DNA of 8,313 nt, taken from the NCBI GenBank assembly GCA_030594505.1, contig JAUVFC010000067.1, forward strand, positions 1-8,313. Direction: 5' to 3'. Each line of letters starts with the position of its first letter. Within the stretch, counting starts at the first letter, position 1. Of this stretch, positions 1 to 6,251 are shown piece by piece. The stretch comes from Desulfobacterales bacterium (lineage in GTDB: Bacteria > Desulfobacterota > Desulfobacteria > Desulfobacterales > C00003106). The notes below the pieces were generated by a model. That model was not told the DNA's origin. It made no database searches and was given only the letters and a program-made list of their open reading frames with translations. The position numbers and the translations under genes were made by a program.

Positions 1-109
1 GACACTCAAGCGTCTTTCCGTCAATCAGTGCAAAAAAGGGGCTTTTCGTAAATTTGGAACTTATATTTGCATCCACGGTATTGTCGTCAATAGTGACGGC
101 AATCTTCAT
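1..109 (-). CDS. NifX/NifB-family (dinitrogenase FeMo-cofactor biosynthesis domain) protein, 5' part only
   Basis: Only the first 36 codons are present; the gene runs off the left edge. The protein begins MKIAVTIDDNTVDANISSKF and continues TKSPFFALIDGKTLEC. This matches the start of the NifX/NifB C-terminal-like fold: a first beta strand MKIAVT, then a loop with 'D..VD..IS.KF...PFF.L.D'. Members are small proteins that bind iron-sulfur or FeMo-cofactor precursors. Many family members in anaerobes are not tied to nitrogenase, so a nitrogen-fixation role should not be assumed. The start at 109 is supported by an AAAGGA Shine-Dalgarno (117-122) seven bases upstream. A MITE begins at 128, directly beyond this site, so the promoter must lie in or beyond the MITE. 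Family assignment is from the N-terminal motif only. Confidence 0.72.
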   Translation of the reverse strand, partial: MKIAVTIDDNTVDANISSKFTKSPFFALIDGKTLEC

Positions 110-127
110 ATTGTGTGTCCTTTCAGT

Positions 128-336
128 GAGACCTTTGCACAACTGCCATATGAGCGCTGACGCTTCACTTCGTGCCCCGTGATGCGGCGTCAGGCTTCAA
201 ATTTTGCACGGAGTGAAGCGTCAGCGCTATCCTCAATCCGCCTGAGGCGGACCTCCGGTTGCACGAAGTGAAGCGTCAGCGCTATATTTTCGCCTTTCTT
301 GCCTGACGAAAAAATGTCACGTTGTGCAAAGGTCTC
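128..336. mobile_element. 209-bp MITE with 16-bp perfect TIRs and 5-bp target duplication
   Basis: The ends are perfect inverted repeats: GAGACCTTTGCACAAC at 128-143 and its reverse complement at 321-336. They are flanked by an identical 5-bp direct repeat TCAGT (123-127 and 337-341), as expected of a target-site duplication. The interior has no credible ORF, so this is a non-autonomous element moved by a transposase encoded elsewhere. Inside are three copies of a 23-bp sequence and a 7-bp-stem palindrome at 238-252 (TCCGCCT-G-AGGCGGA). The insertion lies between the Shine-Dalgarno of the minus-strand NifX-like gene and its original upstream region. The parent insertion sequence family cannot be named from this sequence. 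Confidence 0.88.
153..283. repeat. Three copies of a 23-bp repeat inside the MITE, one inverted
   Basis: The 23-bp unit begins GCACGAAGTGAAGCG and ends TCAGCGCT. It occurs on the plus strand at 206-228 (one mismatch, GCACGG) and 261-283, and as the reverse complement at 153-175. The inverted copy can pair with either direct copy, giving alternative long stems of about 23 bp with different loops. Both terminal copies lie a short, similar distance inside the TIRs, so they act as sub-terminal inverted repeats. They may be transposase sites or simply structural sequence; function is not shown. Confidence 0.8.
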
Positions 337-426
337 TCAGTAGCGGTATGGATTTCTATCCGTAAAAAATTCATTACCACAGTTAGTTATCTGATGCAAA
401 CCATAGTTTTTGAGGAGAAGGTAGGG

Positions 427-477
427 ATGTTGCAGGCTAAAAATTTTTGGAATCCGAGCGCATGCGGACTGTATTGA
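427..477 (+). CDS. Possible 16-codon micro-ORF ending CGLY
   Basis: ATG at 427 is preceded by a strong GAGGAG Shine-Dalgarno (412-417) nine bases upstream, with a second GTAGGG next to the start. The peptide reads MLQAKNFWNPSACGLY and stops at 475-477, three bases before the end of the convergent gene at 481. An in-frame ATG at 394 would give 27 residues but lacks a ribosome site. I do not recognise a family. The C-terminal CGLY is reminiscent of the CGVY end of mycofactocin precursor peptides, but the rest does not match and no maturase gene is in view. It may equally be a chance ORF or the tail of a decayed gene. Confidence 0.28.
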   Translation: MLQAKNFWNPSACGLY

Positions 478-480
478 GAT

Positions 481-1173
481 TTAAATTGATGGTAATTCCT
501 GAAACTGTTCCATCACGAAATTTTTGATGTTTTTTTTGAGTGCATTATCACCAAGGAGTCGTTCCGTATCCGAATAAGCTGCCCCCAATTTTGACCACAC
601 AATCTCTTTTGCCACAAGATTAAAGCGTTCGTTCATTGGGTCCGGATACGTTATCGGGAGAAAATTCTTTTCGAACATAAAGAAGCTGTATAATTTCTTG
701 AAGTTCCTGAGGTCGGTTCGATCGATTTTTAGTTTAACCTTATTATAATTGGATATTGAATTGGCCAAATGTTTCATCTTTTGAAATAGGGGGGCACGTA
801 TTTGGGTTCTTACTTGCTCGTCGAACAGAGAATATTCCGCTGCAATAGACCGATACTGGTCCGGCTCATATTCATTAATGAGAATGTTTCCTTTGAAATA
901 GTTTGAAAAATTGACCTTCGCCGCATCGACGAGGACCATAAAGTCGATTTGGGTTCTCCAGAATGTGAATTCTTTCAAAGGGACGCCGACCACCCTGGCA
1001 ATTTCCGTAAGGGAAAGCGTTCCGGTGTAGATATGCATCAAGCCTGCGAGATAAAGTTTTTCAGGAAAGACAATTGACTTGTTTTGTAAAGGGGCGATTG
1101 TCTTTTGTCCTTTGGAATATTCAGAAATCCGTTCCCGAATCCATCTTTGTCCCAAGAATATGCTGTCTGCCAT
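481..1173 (-). CDS. Hypothetical protein with helix-turn-helix-like segment (230 aa)
   Basis: I do not recognise this family. The start at 1173 (MADSIFLGQRWIRERI) is preferred to an in-frame ATG at 1206. It has a strong GAGGTGAT Shine-Dalgarno a few bases upstream, and a TATAAT -10 box overlaps the 1206 codon. Residues about 51-75 (TLSLTEIARVVGVPLKEFTFWR) resemble a helix-turn-helix, with the pattern 'SLTEIARVVGVPL'. The remainder (76-230) looks alpha-helical, rich in Lys, Phe and Asn, with no signal peptide, membrane segment or recognisable catalytic motif. It is soluble and could be a DNA-binding regulator. The coding sequence looks more AT-rich than the neighbouring signalling genes, which may hint at separate origin. 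It is transcribed divergently from the kinase operon across 180 bp. Confidence 0.75.
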   Translation of the reverse strand: MADSIFLGQRWIRERISEYSKGQKTIAPLQNKSIVFPEKLYLAGLMHIYTGTLSLTEIARVVGVPLKEFTFWRTQIDFMVLVDAAKVNFSNYFKGNILINEYEPDQYRSIAAEYSLFDEQVRTQIRAPLFQKMKHLANSISNYNKVKLKIDRTDLRNFKKLYSFFMFEKNFLPITYPDPMNERFNLVAKEIVWSKLGAAYSDTERLLGDNALKKNIKNFVMEQFQELPSI

Positions 1174-1204
1174 AATATCACCTCGTTTTTGCAAGATTAA
1201 TAAC

Positions 1205-1210
1205 ATTATA
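1205..1210 (-). promoter_or_regulatory. Probable -10 box for the 481-1173 gene
   Basis: On the minus strand this reads TATAAT, about 32 bases upstream of the ATG at 1173. That would give a transcript start near 1198 and a 25-base leader holding the GAGGTGAT ribosome site. The -35 region at 17-bp spacing is a poor TTTTCT. The surrounding 1174-1353 interval is AT-rich and holds the divergent start regions. I see no convincing promoter there for the plus-strand kinase operon. Confidence 0.45.
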
Positions 1211-1353
1211 ACAATATCTTATTAAAAAGAAAACAAATTTTATCTTAATATGGCAAGATCAAGTTTTTTATGTTCAAAATTTTTCAGCACAGACCGATAC
1301 TTATAGCAACATTAATAAATTGGCAAACAGGAAGAGAGGGTATACCGGGTTAG

Positions 1354-3648
1354 ATGAAACTGTCTATCGCTAAAAAATTAGGCATTGGATTCTTTTTTGT
1401 TTCTATATTAATCGTTTTGGTCGGTTATCTGGGCTTGCACGGTATCTATCGTGTACGTGACATCAACCAGACCATGGAAAAGACCGACCATGCGCTCTTG
1501 GGACTTGGAGAATTACGATCGATTGCGGCGCACCAGATTGATCACGGGATGCATTTTCTTTTTCTGGGAGATAAAAAGGACGTCCTGAAATTCGGGGAGG
1601 CCGGGAAGACCTTTAGAAACAAACTCCATCTTTTGCAATCGGAAGTACCTGAATTGCAAGATCCTCTGAACGACATTGCCTCGGCGCACCACGGGCTGGA
1701 GCGAGATTTTTGGCGCATAGAAGAAGAGTATCGTAAGGGTGGAGGGGTAGGATTGAGCAAAAAGGGAAGGCTGCATGAAATGTGGCACCCGCGCGAAGAA
1801 GAGTTGCTTGCAATAATTAAAGCCGCAAATGCGTCCCTGATCGAGCAGCACCTGGAGGCCAACAGACTGGCATCAAAGTCTCTTCGAAATACAGTGGCCA
1901 TGACGACTGGATTGGCGCTCCTTATGTTTCTGGTTGCCGGTTCCTCGGGCTTTTACATATCCAAGAAGATCTCAAGTTCGATTATCAACCTGAAGGATGC
2001 GGCTGTCAAAATAGGCAAAGGAGACCTCGACACACGTATAACGGTGCCTACCGGGGATGAGGTGGAGACGCTGGCAGAGGAATTTAATCGGATGGCCGAG
2101 CGTCTCTCTGAATCATATGCTACTTTGGAAGAGCGGGTAAGGGAGCGGACAAGGGATCTGGAAAGAGAGAGTTCGCGTTTAGAGATGCTTTTTTCCGGTA
2201 TATCAGCAACGGGGACGGCTGTGGCAGTGATCAGCATGGACCATCGTGTGTTACTTATGAACGAGCATGCTACTAAAGTTTTTGGGGCTTCTTCGTCTGA
2301 AATGCATTGCTACCAGCTTTTGCACGGCCTATCCGAACCATGTTCGAATTGTATGCTGGAACGGGTGTTTAAGACTGGCGAAACAATGAAGCTTGATAAT
2401 GTTGATATTCATGGTCGTATGTTCAACATTTGGGTGGCGCCGATGAAAGACGCAGACGGAAATGTGTCGTGTATCGAGGTCTTTCAGGACATCACCAACC
2501 TGAAGCGCATGGAAGCAAAGTTTATAAGATCCGAAAGATATAAGACAATCGCCGACATCAGCCGGGGTATCGCCCACAATTTCAATAACTTATTGGCCAC
2601 AGTCAAGGGGAATGTCCAATTGCTCCTTATGAATCCATCCCTTATCTCGGAGGAAGAGACCAAATCGTCGCTGGACGAAATCCATGAAAGAGCTAACGAA
2701 ATGGCTCAGTTGGTGAGTGACATGCAGCATTTTCCCAAGGATGACGGGGTGTTCTCTGATGAAAAGACGAGCATAATTCCTGTGTTGGAACTGGCGGTAA
2801 AGATACTTCGCCCTGTGTGGAAGGACGAGATGCGAAAAAAGGGGATCGATCTCGATATCGTCTTCGAATCTGTTGACGTACCCCATGCCCGAGGAAGTAG
2901 ACAAGATTATCAGACTGTTTTTAAAAATATCTTATTGAATGCGATTGAAGCAATGACCTGTTCCGGCAAGATCCGGGTCAGCACTTCGCTTGTAACAGAA
3001 GGCAACGGGGATTTCGTAAGAGTTGCGATTCGCGATGAGGGGAGCGGCATGGACGAAGCTACATGCTTCCGAGCGCCGGAACCCCTCTTTTCGACAAAGA
3101 GTACAGTGGGCGTAGGTATGGGTCTAACTGTTGCCTCAGGGATCGTTCGGGATCTTGGCGGAACGCTTACGATTGAAAGTAAGCCAGAGAAGGGGACTAC
3201 GGTGGTGGTGACAGTTCCGATCGCCGACTCGGCATCCCTTCCTGAAAGGGTTATTTATGAAAAAGAGGATAAAGAGACCGCGGATAAGAAAAAAACCTGC
3301 CAAATCCTGGTGGCGGAGGATGAAGGTCCGGTGAGAAATCTTCTCACCAGATTATTAGTGAAGTTGGGACATCAGGTTACCGGCGCGGCAGATGGCGTTG
3401 AGGCGCTGAAGATTGCAAAAGATAAAAGTTTTGACCTTGCATTTGTGGACTGGTCGATGCCACTCATGAATGGTTTGGAGTTTATGCAAAAGCTACACGA
3501 AACTTGTCCGGGAATGCCGGTGGTGATGGTAACCGGATGGTCTGACGGAGAAAATCTGGAAAGCCTTTCAGAAGGCGGTATTGATTACGTTATTACAAAG
3601 CCTTTTGATATGGAGAAGATCGGGGAGGCTATTGAACGGTTGGTTTAG
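1354..3648 (+). CDS. Membrane hybrid histidine kinase (HAMP-PAS-HisKA-HATPase-REC)
   Basis: This 764-aa sensor kinase phosphorylates itself on His and passes the phosphate to Asp. Domains in order: membrane helix (about 9-30); periplasmic, mostly helical, His-rich sensor (31-180); second membrane helix (181-203); HAMP (about 204-256); coiled-coil linker (250-278); PAS (about 280-385) with C319, C330 and C333; HisKA with phosphoacceptor H408 in AHNFNN; HATPase with N-box around N525/N529, G1 box DEGSGMD (561-567) and G2 box GVGMGL (586-591); and a C-terminal REC domain (648-764) with E655/D656, phosphoacceptor D699, T727 and K749. All key residues are present, so it should be active. The codon before ATG is a stop; a GAGAGG-like ribosome site lies about 14 bases upstream, rather far. 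No HPt domain is seen. It is first in an operon with a STAS protein, a REC-HATPase protein and a PP2C phosphatase, and is likely the input for that switch. Its signal is unknown. Confidence 0.93.
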   Translation: MKLSIAKKLGIGFFFVSILIVLVGYLGLHGIYRVRDINQTMEKTDHALLGLGELRSIAAHQIDHGMHFLFLGDKKDVLKFGEAGKTFRNKLHLLQSEVPELQDPLNDIASAHHGLERDFWRIEEEYRKGGGVGLSKKGRLHEMWHPREEELLAIIKAANASLIEQHLEANRLASKSLRNTVAMTTGLALLMFLVAGSSGFYISKKISSSIINLKDAAVKIGKGDLDTRITVPTGDEVETLAEEFNRMAERLSESYATLEERVRERTRDLERESSRLEMLFSGISATGTAVAVISMDHRVLLMNEHATKVFGASSSEMHCYQLLHGLSEPCSNCMLERVFKTGETMKLDNVDIHGRMFNIWVAPMKDADGNVSCIEVFQDITNLKRMEAKFIRSERYKTIADISRGIAHNFNNLLATVKGNVQLLLMNPSLISEEETKSSLDEIHERANEMAQLVSDMQHFPKDDGVFSDEKTSIIPVLELAVKILRPVWKDEMRKKGIDLDIVFESVDVPHARGSRQDYQTVFKNILLNAIEAMTCSGKIRVSTSLVTEGNGDFVRVAIRDEGSGMDEATCFRAPEPLFSTKSTVGVGMGLTVASGIVRDLGGTLTIESKPEKGTTVVVTVPIADSASLPERVIYEKEDKETADKKKTCQILVAEDEGPVRNLLTRLLVKLGHQVTGAADGVEALKIAKDKSFDLAFVDWSMPLMNGLEFMQKLHETCPGMPVVMVTGWSDGENLESLSEGGIDYVITKPFDMEKIGEAIERLV

Positions 3649-3681
3649 ATCATAACCTTAACCAAACTCGGGAGGATAAAA

Positions 3682-3960
3682 ATGAAGGTAGTGCTTAAGA
3701 TCGAGGAGGACATTTCAAGCTTGAGGGATTGGGACGAATTTTCCGAAAAATTGATGAAGCTGGTAGATAGTGGATTTTCAGAAATCACCATTGACCTTCA
3801 AGATGTCAAAAAAATCTCCTCTCTCGCATTAGGAGTAATTGTTGCGTCTCATCAGAAGATGAGCGGTGCGGGAAGGAGGCTGGTGCTCACCGAAATTAGC
3901 GATGAGCTGAGGAAACTTTTGGGAGAAACCAGGATTCTTAATATGATGAATGTAGGGTAA
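3682..3960 (+). CDS. STAS-domain anti-anti-sigma-type protein (92 aa)
   Basis: A single small STAS domain of the SpoIIAA/RsbV type. In these systems the unphosphorylated STAS protein binds an HATPase kinase (or another partner) and is switched off by serine phosphorylation. The strand-loop-helix 'ITIDLQDVKKISSLALGVIV' (35-54) aligns with the SpoIIAA core that carries the phosphoserine. Ser47 falls at the SpoIIAA Ser58 position, while the usual 'DSSG' is here 'SSLA' (46-49), a divergent active loop. A GGGAGG ribosome site lies seven bases before the ATG. The gene follows the hybrid kinase by 33 bp and precedes the REC-HATPase by 34 bp, so it is cotranscribed. Its expected kinase and phosphatase are the next two genes. 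The name anti-anti-sigma is from family; the target is not visible. Confidence 0.88.
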   Translation: MKVVLKIEEDISSLRDWDEFSEKLMKLVDSGFSEITIDLQDVKKISSLALGVIVASHQKMSGAGRRLVLTEISDELRKLLGETRILNMMNVG

Positions 3961-3994
3961 AATCTACCAGTTCTGGATGAATACGAGGTAGGGA

Positions 3995-4894
3995 ATGCAC
4001 GGAAACGGTCTTAAGATCTTAGTAGTAGATGATGAGTCCCACGTGCTGAGTGTCATAACCAGTATGTTGCTTCACCATGGTTATCACCCGATTGAAGCGC
4101 CGGACGGGACGGAAGCCCTGGAAGTGTTTCGTCACGAAAATCCCGCCATTGTCATTACGGACATTAATATGCCGGACATGGACGGACTCGAACTCCTCAC
4201 ACGGATTAAAGAAAAATCCCCGGAAGCCTGTGTAGCCATTATGACCGGATACGGCTCTGAAGAACTGGCGATCAAGGCGCTTAGAAACGGGGCCAGCAAT
4301 TATTTCAAAAAGCCGATTGAGATGTCAGATTTTATATATTCCATTGGCGTACTGGCGGACTTTATCCGCAGCCGAAGTCATAATGAGTTTGATTACAAGA
4401 AATTAGCACACGAGATCAAGACCGTAGTAACAGGAAACGATCTTAATTTGATATATTCGATTGTTCATGAGTTAACTAAGGCAACAGCCTATTTTTCCTC
4501 TGACGTTGAGTCAGTACAAACAGGACTTCTGGAAATGATTACCAATGCCATTGAACACGGCAACCTGAATATTACCTACGAAGAAAAACAGAAAGCGCTC
4601 CAAGGCGGGACACTCGAAGAGCTTTATGAGCACAGGGCTCAGGCCGTGCCTTATAAAGAGAGGAAAGTAATGATACGCTATGAGCTTGACCCGGAAAAAG
4701 TCGTATACACTATTTGCGATCAAGGTGAAGGATTTGACTGGAGAGGTTTGCCGGATCCGGGAGATCCCAAGAACTTGATGGCGGCCAGTGGTAGAGGGAT
4801 ATTTATGACAAGGCTCTATATGGACAAAGTTGTATATAATGATACCGGAAACGAGGTGACAATTGTCAAGTACTTGCAACCACCCCGAGTGTGA
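3995..4894 (+). CDS. Response-regulator REC domain fused to RsbW-like HATPase serine kinase
   Basis: This 299-aa protein joins a receiver domain (about 5-122) to a GHKL ATPase (about 140-295). The receiver has D12/D13, phosphoacceptor D56 in VITDINMP, T84 and K106, so it is complete. The ATPase has an N-box with E180, N184 and EHGN (187-190), a G1 box DQGEGFDW (242-249) and a G2 box SGRGIFMTR (265-273). There is no HisKA domain, and the NAIEHGN form is that of anti-sigma serine kinases such as RsbW and SpoIIAB, not of histidine kinases. The inferred role is to phosphorylate the STAS protein encoded just upstream, with activity set by phosphorylation of D56, plausibly by the hybrid kinase. A GAGGT ribosome site precedes the ATG by about eight bases. 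Its 3' end overlaps the phosphatase gene by 32 bp. An insertion between N-box and G1 (about 191-222) is longer than in minimal RsbW proteins. Confidence 0.9.
   Translation: MHGNGLKILVVDDESHVLSVITSMLLHHGYHPIEAPDGTEALEVFRHENPAIVITDINMPDMDGLELLTRIKEKSPEACVAIMTGYGSEELAIKALRNGASNYFKKPIEMSDFIYSIGVLADFIRSRSHNEFDYKKLAHEIKTVVTGNDLNLIYSIVHELTKATAYFSSDVESVQTGLLEMITNAIEHGNLNITYEEKQKALQGGTLEELYEHRAQAVPYKERKVMIRYELDPEKVVYTICDQGEGFDWRGLPDPGDPKNLMAASGRGIFMTRLYMDKVVYNDTGNEVTIVKYLQPPRV
4853..4865 (+). promoter_or_regulatory. Shine-Dalgarno that sets a TTG start inside the preceding gene
   Basis: The sequence GAGGTGA (4853-4859) is a seven-base match to the anti-Shine-Dalgarno and is placed with GAGG six bases before TTG at 4863. 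An in-frame TGA at 4857-4859 blocks any earlier start, and the next in-frame ATG is at 4941 with a weak site. The placement inside the REC-HATPase gene points to translational coupling of kinase and phosphatase. Confidence 0.75.
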
Positions 4895-5663
4895 TCTCCT
4901 TTCTCTGGCAGCAGAACATAAGGAACTCAACCAGGCTTTTATGAAATCTGTGGAAAGAGGCGCTATATTTCAGCATAGTCTTTTACCGTCTGATCTTTCA
5001 GAGATAGAAGGTGTAAGATTTGCGTCTGCGTATATCCCACGTCTGATGGTTGGTGGGGATTTCTTTACTGTAAAAGAGATTGGTGGGGACAAGGTGTTCA
5101 TTATCATAGCCGATGCTTCAGGCAGTGGTGTGATAGGCGCCCTGGTAAGCGCTATGTTTGTGGGAACCCTGACCAGTCACGAAGCGTTCTGGCGCGATCC
5201 CGCAAAATTATTGCAGGCCTTGAACCGCGACCTTTGTGTAAATCTTTCAGACGGCGCCCACGTTACCGCTTTTTGCGGGGTCCTCTGCCTGAGGACCAGA
5301 AAGTTTATTTTTGCCAATGCCGGCCATCCATTTCCTCTTCATTTGCGAAAGGGAATTGAAAAGGTCGAGCCTCTCCAACAGGAGAGTTTCTTCCTGGGTA
5401 TGATCCCGGACGCAACCTATGAGGAGCAGAGTGTTTCGCTTACAAGCGGGGACAGGCTCCTCTTTTACACCGACGGGCTGACCCAAAACAAGTGCAATTG
5501 TGGAGCGGAGCCGCTGGACACTATTGTATTGGGTTTGGAGTTGTCGCAGTGCACGGATCGACGGATAGAAGAGGTCCCCGAACTGATCTGTCGTAAAGCG
5601 CTTAGCCATACCTGTGATAGTTTTGAGGATGATGTGGCCGTATTGGCGCTTGAGGTAAAGTAA
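4863..5663 (+). CDS. SpoIIE/RsbU-type PP2C serine phosphatase (266 aa, TTG start)
   Basis: This protein matches the PPM/PP2C phosphatases that dephosphorylate STAS proteins. After a short helix (about 12-42, ending QHSLLP) comes the catalytic domain: GGDFF with D66, IIADASGSG with D84, a NAGHP motif (152-156), FFLGM (176-180), FYTDGLTQ with D204, and EDDVAVLAL with D256/D257. The metal-binding acidic residues are all present, so it should be active with Mn or Mg. It has no sensor or REC domain of its own, unlike many RsbU and HsbR proteins. The inferred substrate is the phosphorylated STAS protein from the same operon, opposing the REC-HATPase kinase. It starts at TTG with a strong ribosome site and overlaps the previous gene by 32 bp. 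Odd local features are a CNHPEC motif near the N-terminus and NKCNCG (209-214) after the third metal motif; function of these cysteines is unknown. It ends three bases from a convergent gene with no clear terminator. Confidence 0.9.
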   Translation: MSSTCNHPECDLLSLAAEHKELNQAFMKSVERGAIFQHSLLPSDLSEIEGVRFASAYIPRLMVGGDFFTVKEIGGDKVFIIIADASGSGVIGALVSAMFVGTLTSHEAFWRDPAKLLQALNRDLCVNLSDGAHVTAFCGVLCLRTRKFIFANAGHPFPLHLRKGIEKVEPLQQESFFLGMIPDATYEEQSVSLTSGDRLLFYTDGLTQNKCNCGAEPLDTIVLGLELSQCTDRRIEEVPELICRKALSHTCDSFEDDVAVLALEVK

Positions 5664-5666
5664 AAT

Positions 5667-6146
5667 TTAATTTCTAATCACCACAACATCGAGCCATTTT
5701 CGGCCCCATTTCATGGCATCGTCATGGTCCCTAAAGAATATGTCAATGTGATAATTTTTTATTGCCCTCCCCCGATCGTGGACCACGCCCCACCCGTACC
5801 CGGGAACATACATCTCTGTTCCGAAAGGGAATAAAGAGGTGTCTGCCGCAATTGTCCCCTTTTTCGCCTTTGTGCCGTCCGCGGTGATTCCTACTCGTTT
5901 AGATTTCCCTTCGTTCGGACCATAGGCATAGACCGCCGGCATGAGACAGCATCCCAATTTGCGCTTCCATCCACAACACTTTTTACAGGCACAATATGCG
6001 GTCACCTCCATACGGATGACCTGTCGTTCTTTTCCGAGGTGACGCAGCCATGCACATGAATAAAGACAGGAGCAGATAAAGAGAGAAAGGAACAGGAGGG
6101 AGAGGCGATTTTTTTTACCTTGTAGGTACCTTAACATATTATGCAT
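5667..6146 (-). CDS. 3D-domain protein, probable murein hydrolase lipoprotein (159 aa)
   Basis: The N-terminus is basic (RYLQGKKNR) and followed by a hydrophobic stretch (about 14-30), with Cys27 and Cys31 as candidate lipobox cysteines; neither box is ideal. The C-terminal part is a 3D domain as in YuiC, YocH and the end of MltA: VTAYCACKKCCG (48-59), TADGTKAKKGTIAAD with D102, PFGTEMYVPGYG (107-118), VHDRGRAI with D124, and HIDIFF with D135. These three Asp residues give the domain its name and include the catalytic acid of lytic transglycosylases, so it likely cuts peptidoglycan in the periplasm. Five cysteines cluster at 52-67, and may bind metal or form disulfides. The start is uncertain: ATG at 6146 or 6137, neither with a clear ribosome site. 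It is convergent with the phosphatase gene and lies 179 bp downstream of hisD on the same strand. Confidence 0.82.
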   Translation of the reverse strand: MHNMLRYLQGKKNRLSLLFLSLFICSCLYSCAWLRHLGKERQVIRMEVTAYCACKKCCGWKRKLGCCLMPAVYAYGPNEGKSKRVGITADGTKAKKGTIAADTSLFPFGTEMYVPGYGWGVVHDRGRAIKNYHIDIFFRDHDDAMKWGRKWLDVVVIRN

Positions 6147-6158
6147 TACAGGATCTAT

Positions 6159-6164
6159 GTTATA
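6159..6164 (-). promoter_or_regulatory. Possible -10 box close to the 3D-domain gene start
   Basis: The minus strand reads TATAAC here, only 12 bases before ATG 6146. A transcript from this site would start near 6152 and be almost leaderless, in keeping with the missing ribosome site. No good -35 is seen. If wrong, the gene is read from further upstream or from the hisD promoter. Confidence 0.25.
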
Positions 6165-6225
6165 CTCGAATAGCTAAGAAACGAAAATTAAATAACTTCT
6201 TTTTGTTTTTTTTACCACTTTCAAA

Positions 6226-6251
6226 CTTCGTGCTTCTTCGTGTCCTTCGTG
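6226..6251. repeat. Short CTTCGTG tandem repeat between hisD and the 3D gene
   Basis: CTTCGTG occurs at 6226-6232, 6236-6242 and 6245-6251, with periods of ten and nine bases, followed by a decayed copy (TTTATGTG, 6253-6260). On the minus strand it reads as CACGAAG units. It lies in the 179-bp gap downstream of hisD. I see no terminator there; a CCTTA/TAAGG hairpin at 6273-6286 has no U-tract. Repeats of this type look like low-complexity intergenic sequence; no function is claimed. Confidence 0.7.

Noticed and set aside
1251..1272. Possible sigma-54 promoter (TGGCA followed by a T-run) before the kinase operon
   Set aside because: The GC of the -12 element is missing at the needed spacing.
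4511..4930. Minus-strand open frame opposite the REC-HATPase gene
   Set aside because: The plus strand carries intact N, G1 and G2 ATPase boxes here; the antisense translation has no recognisable feature.
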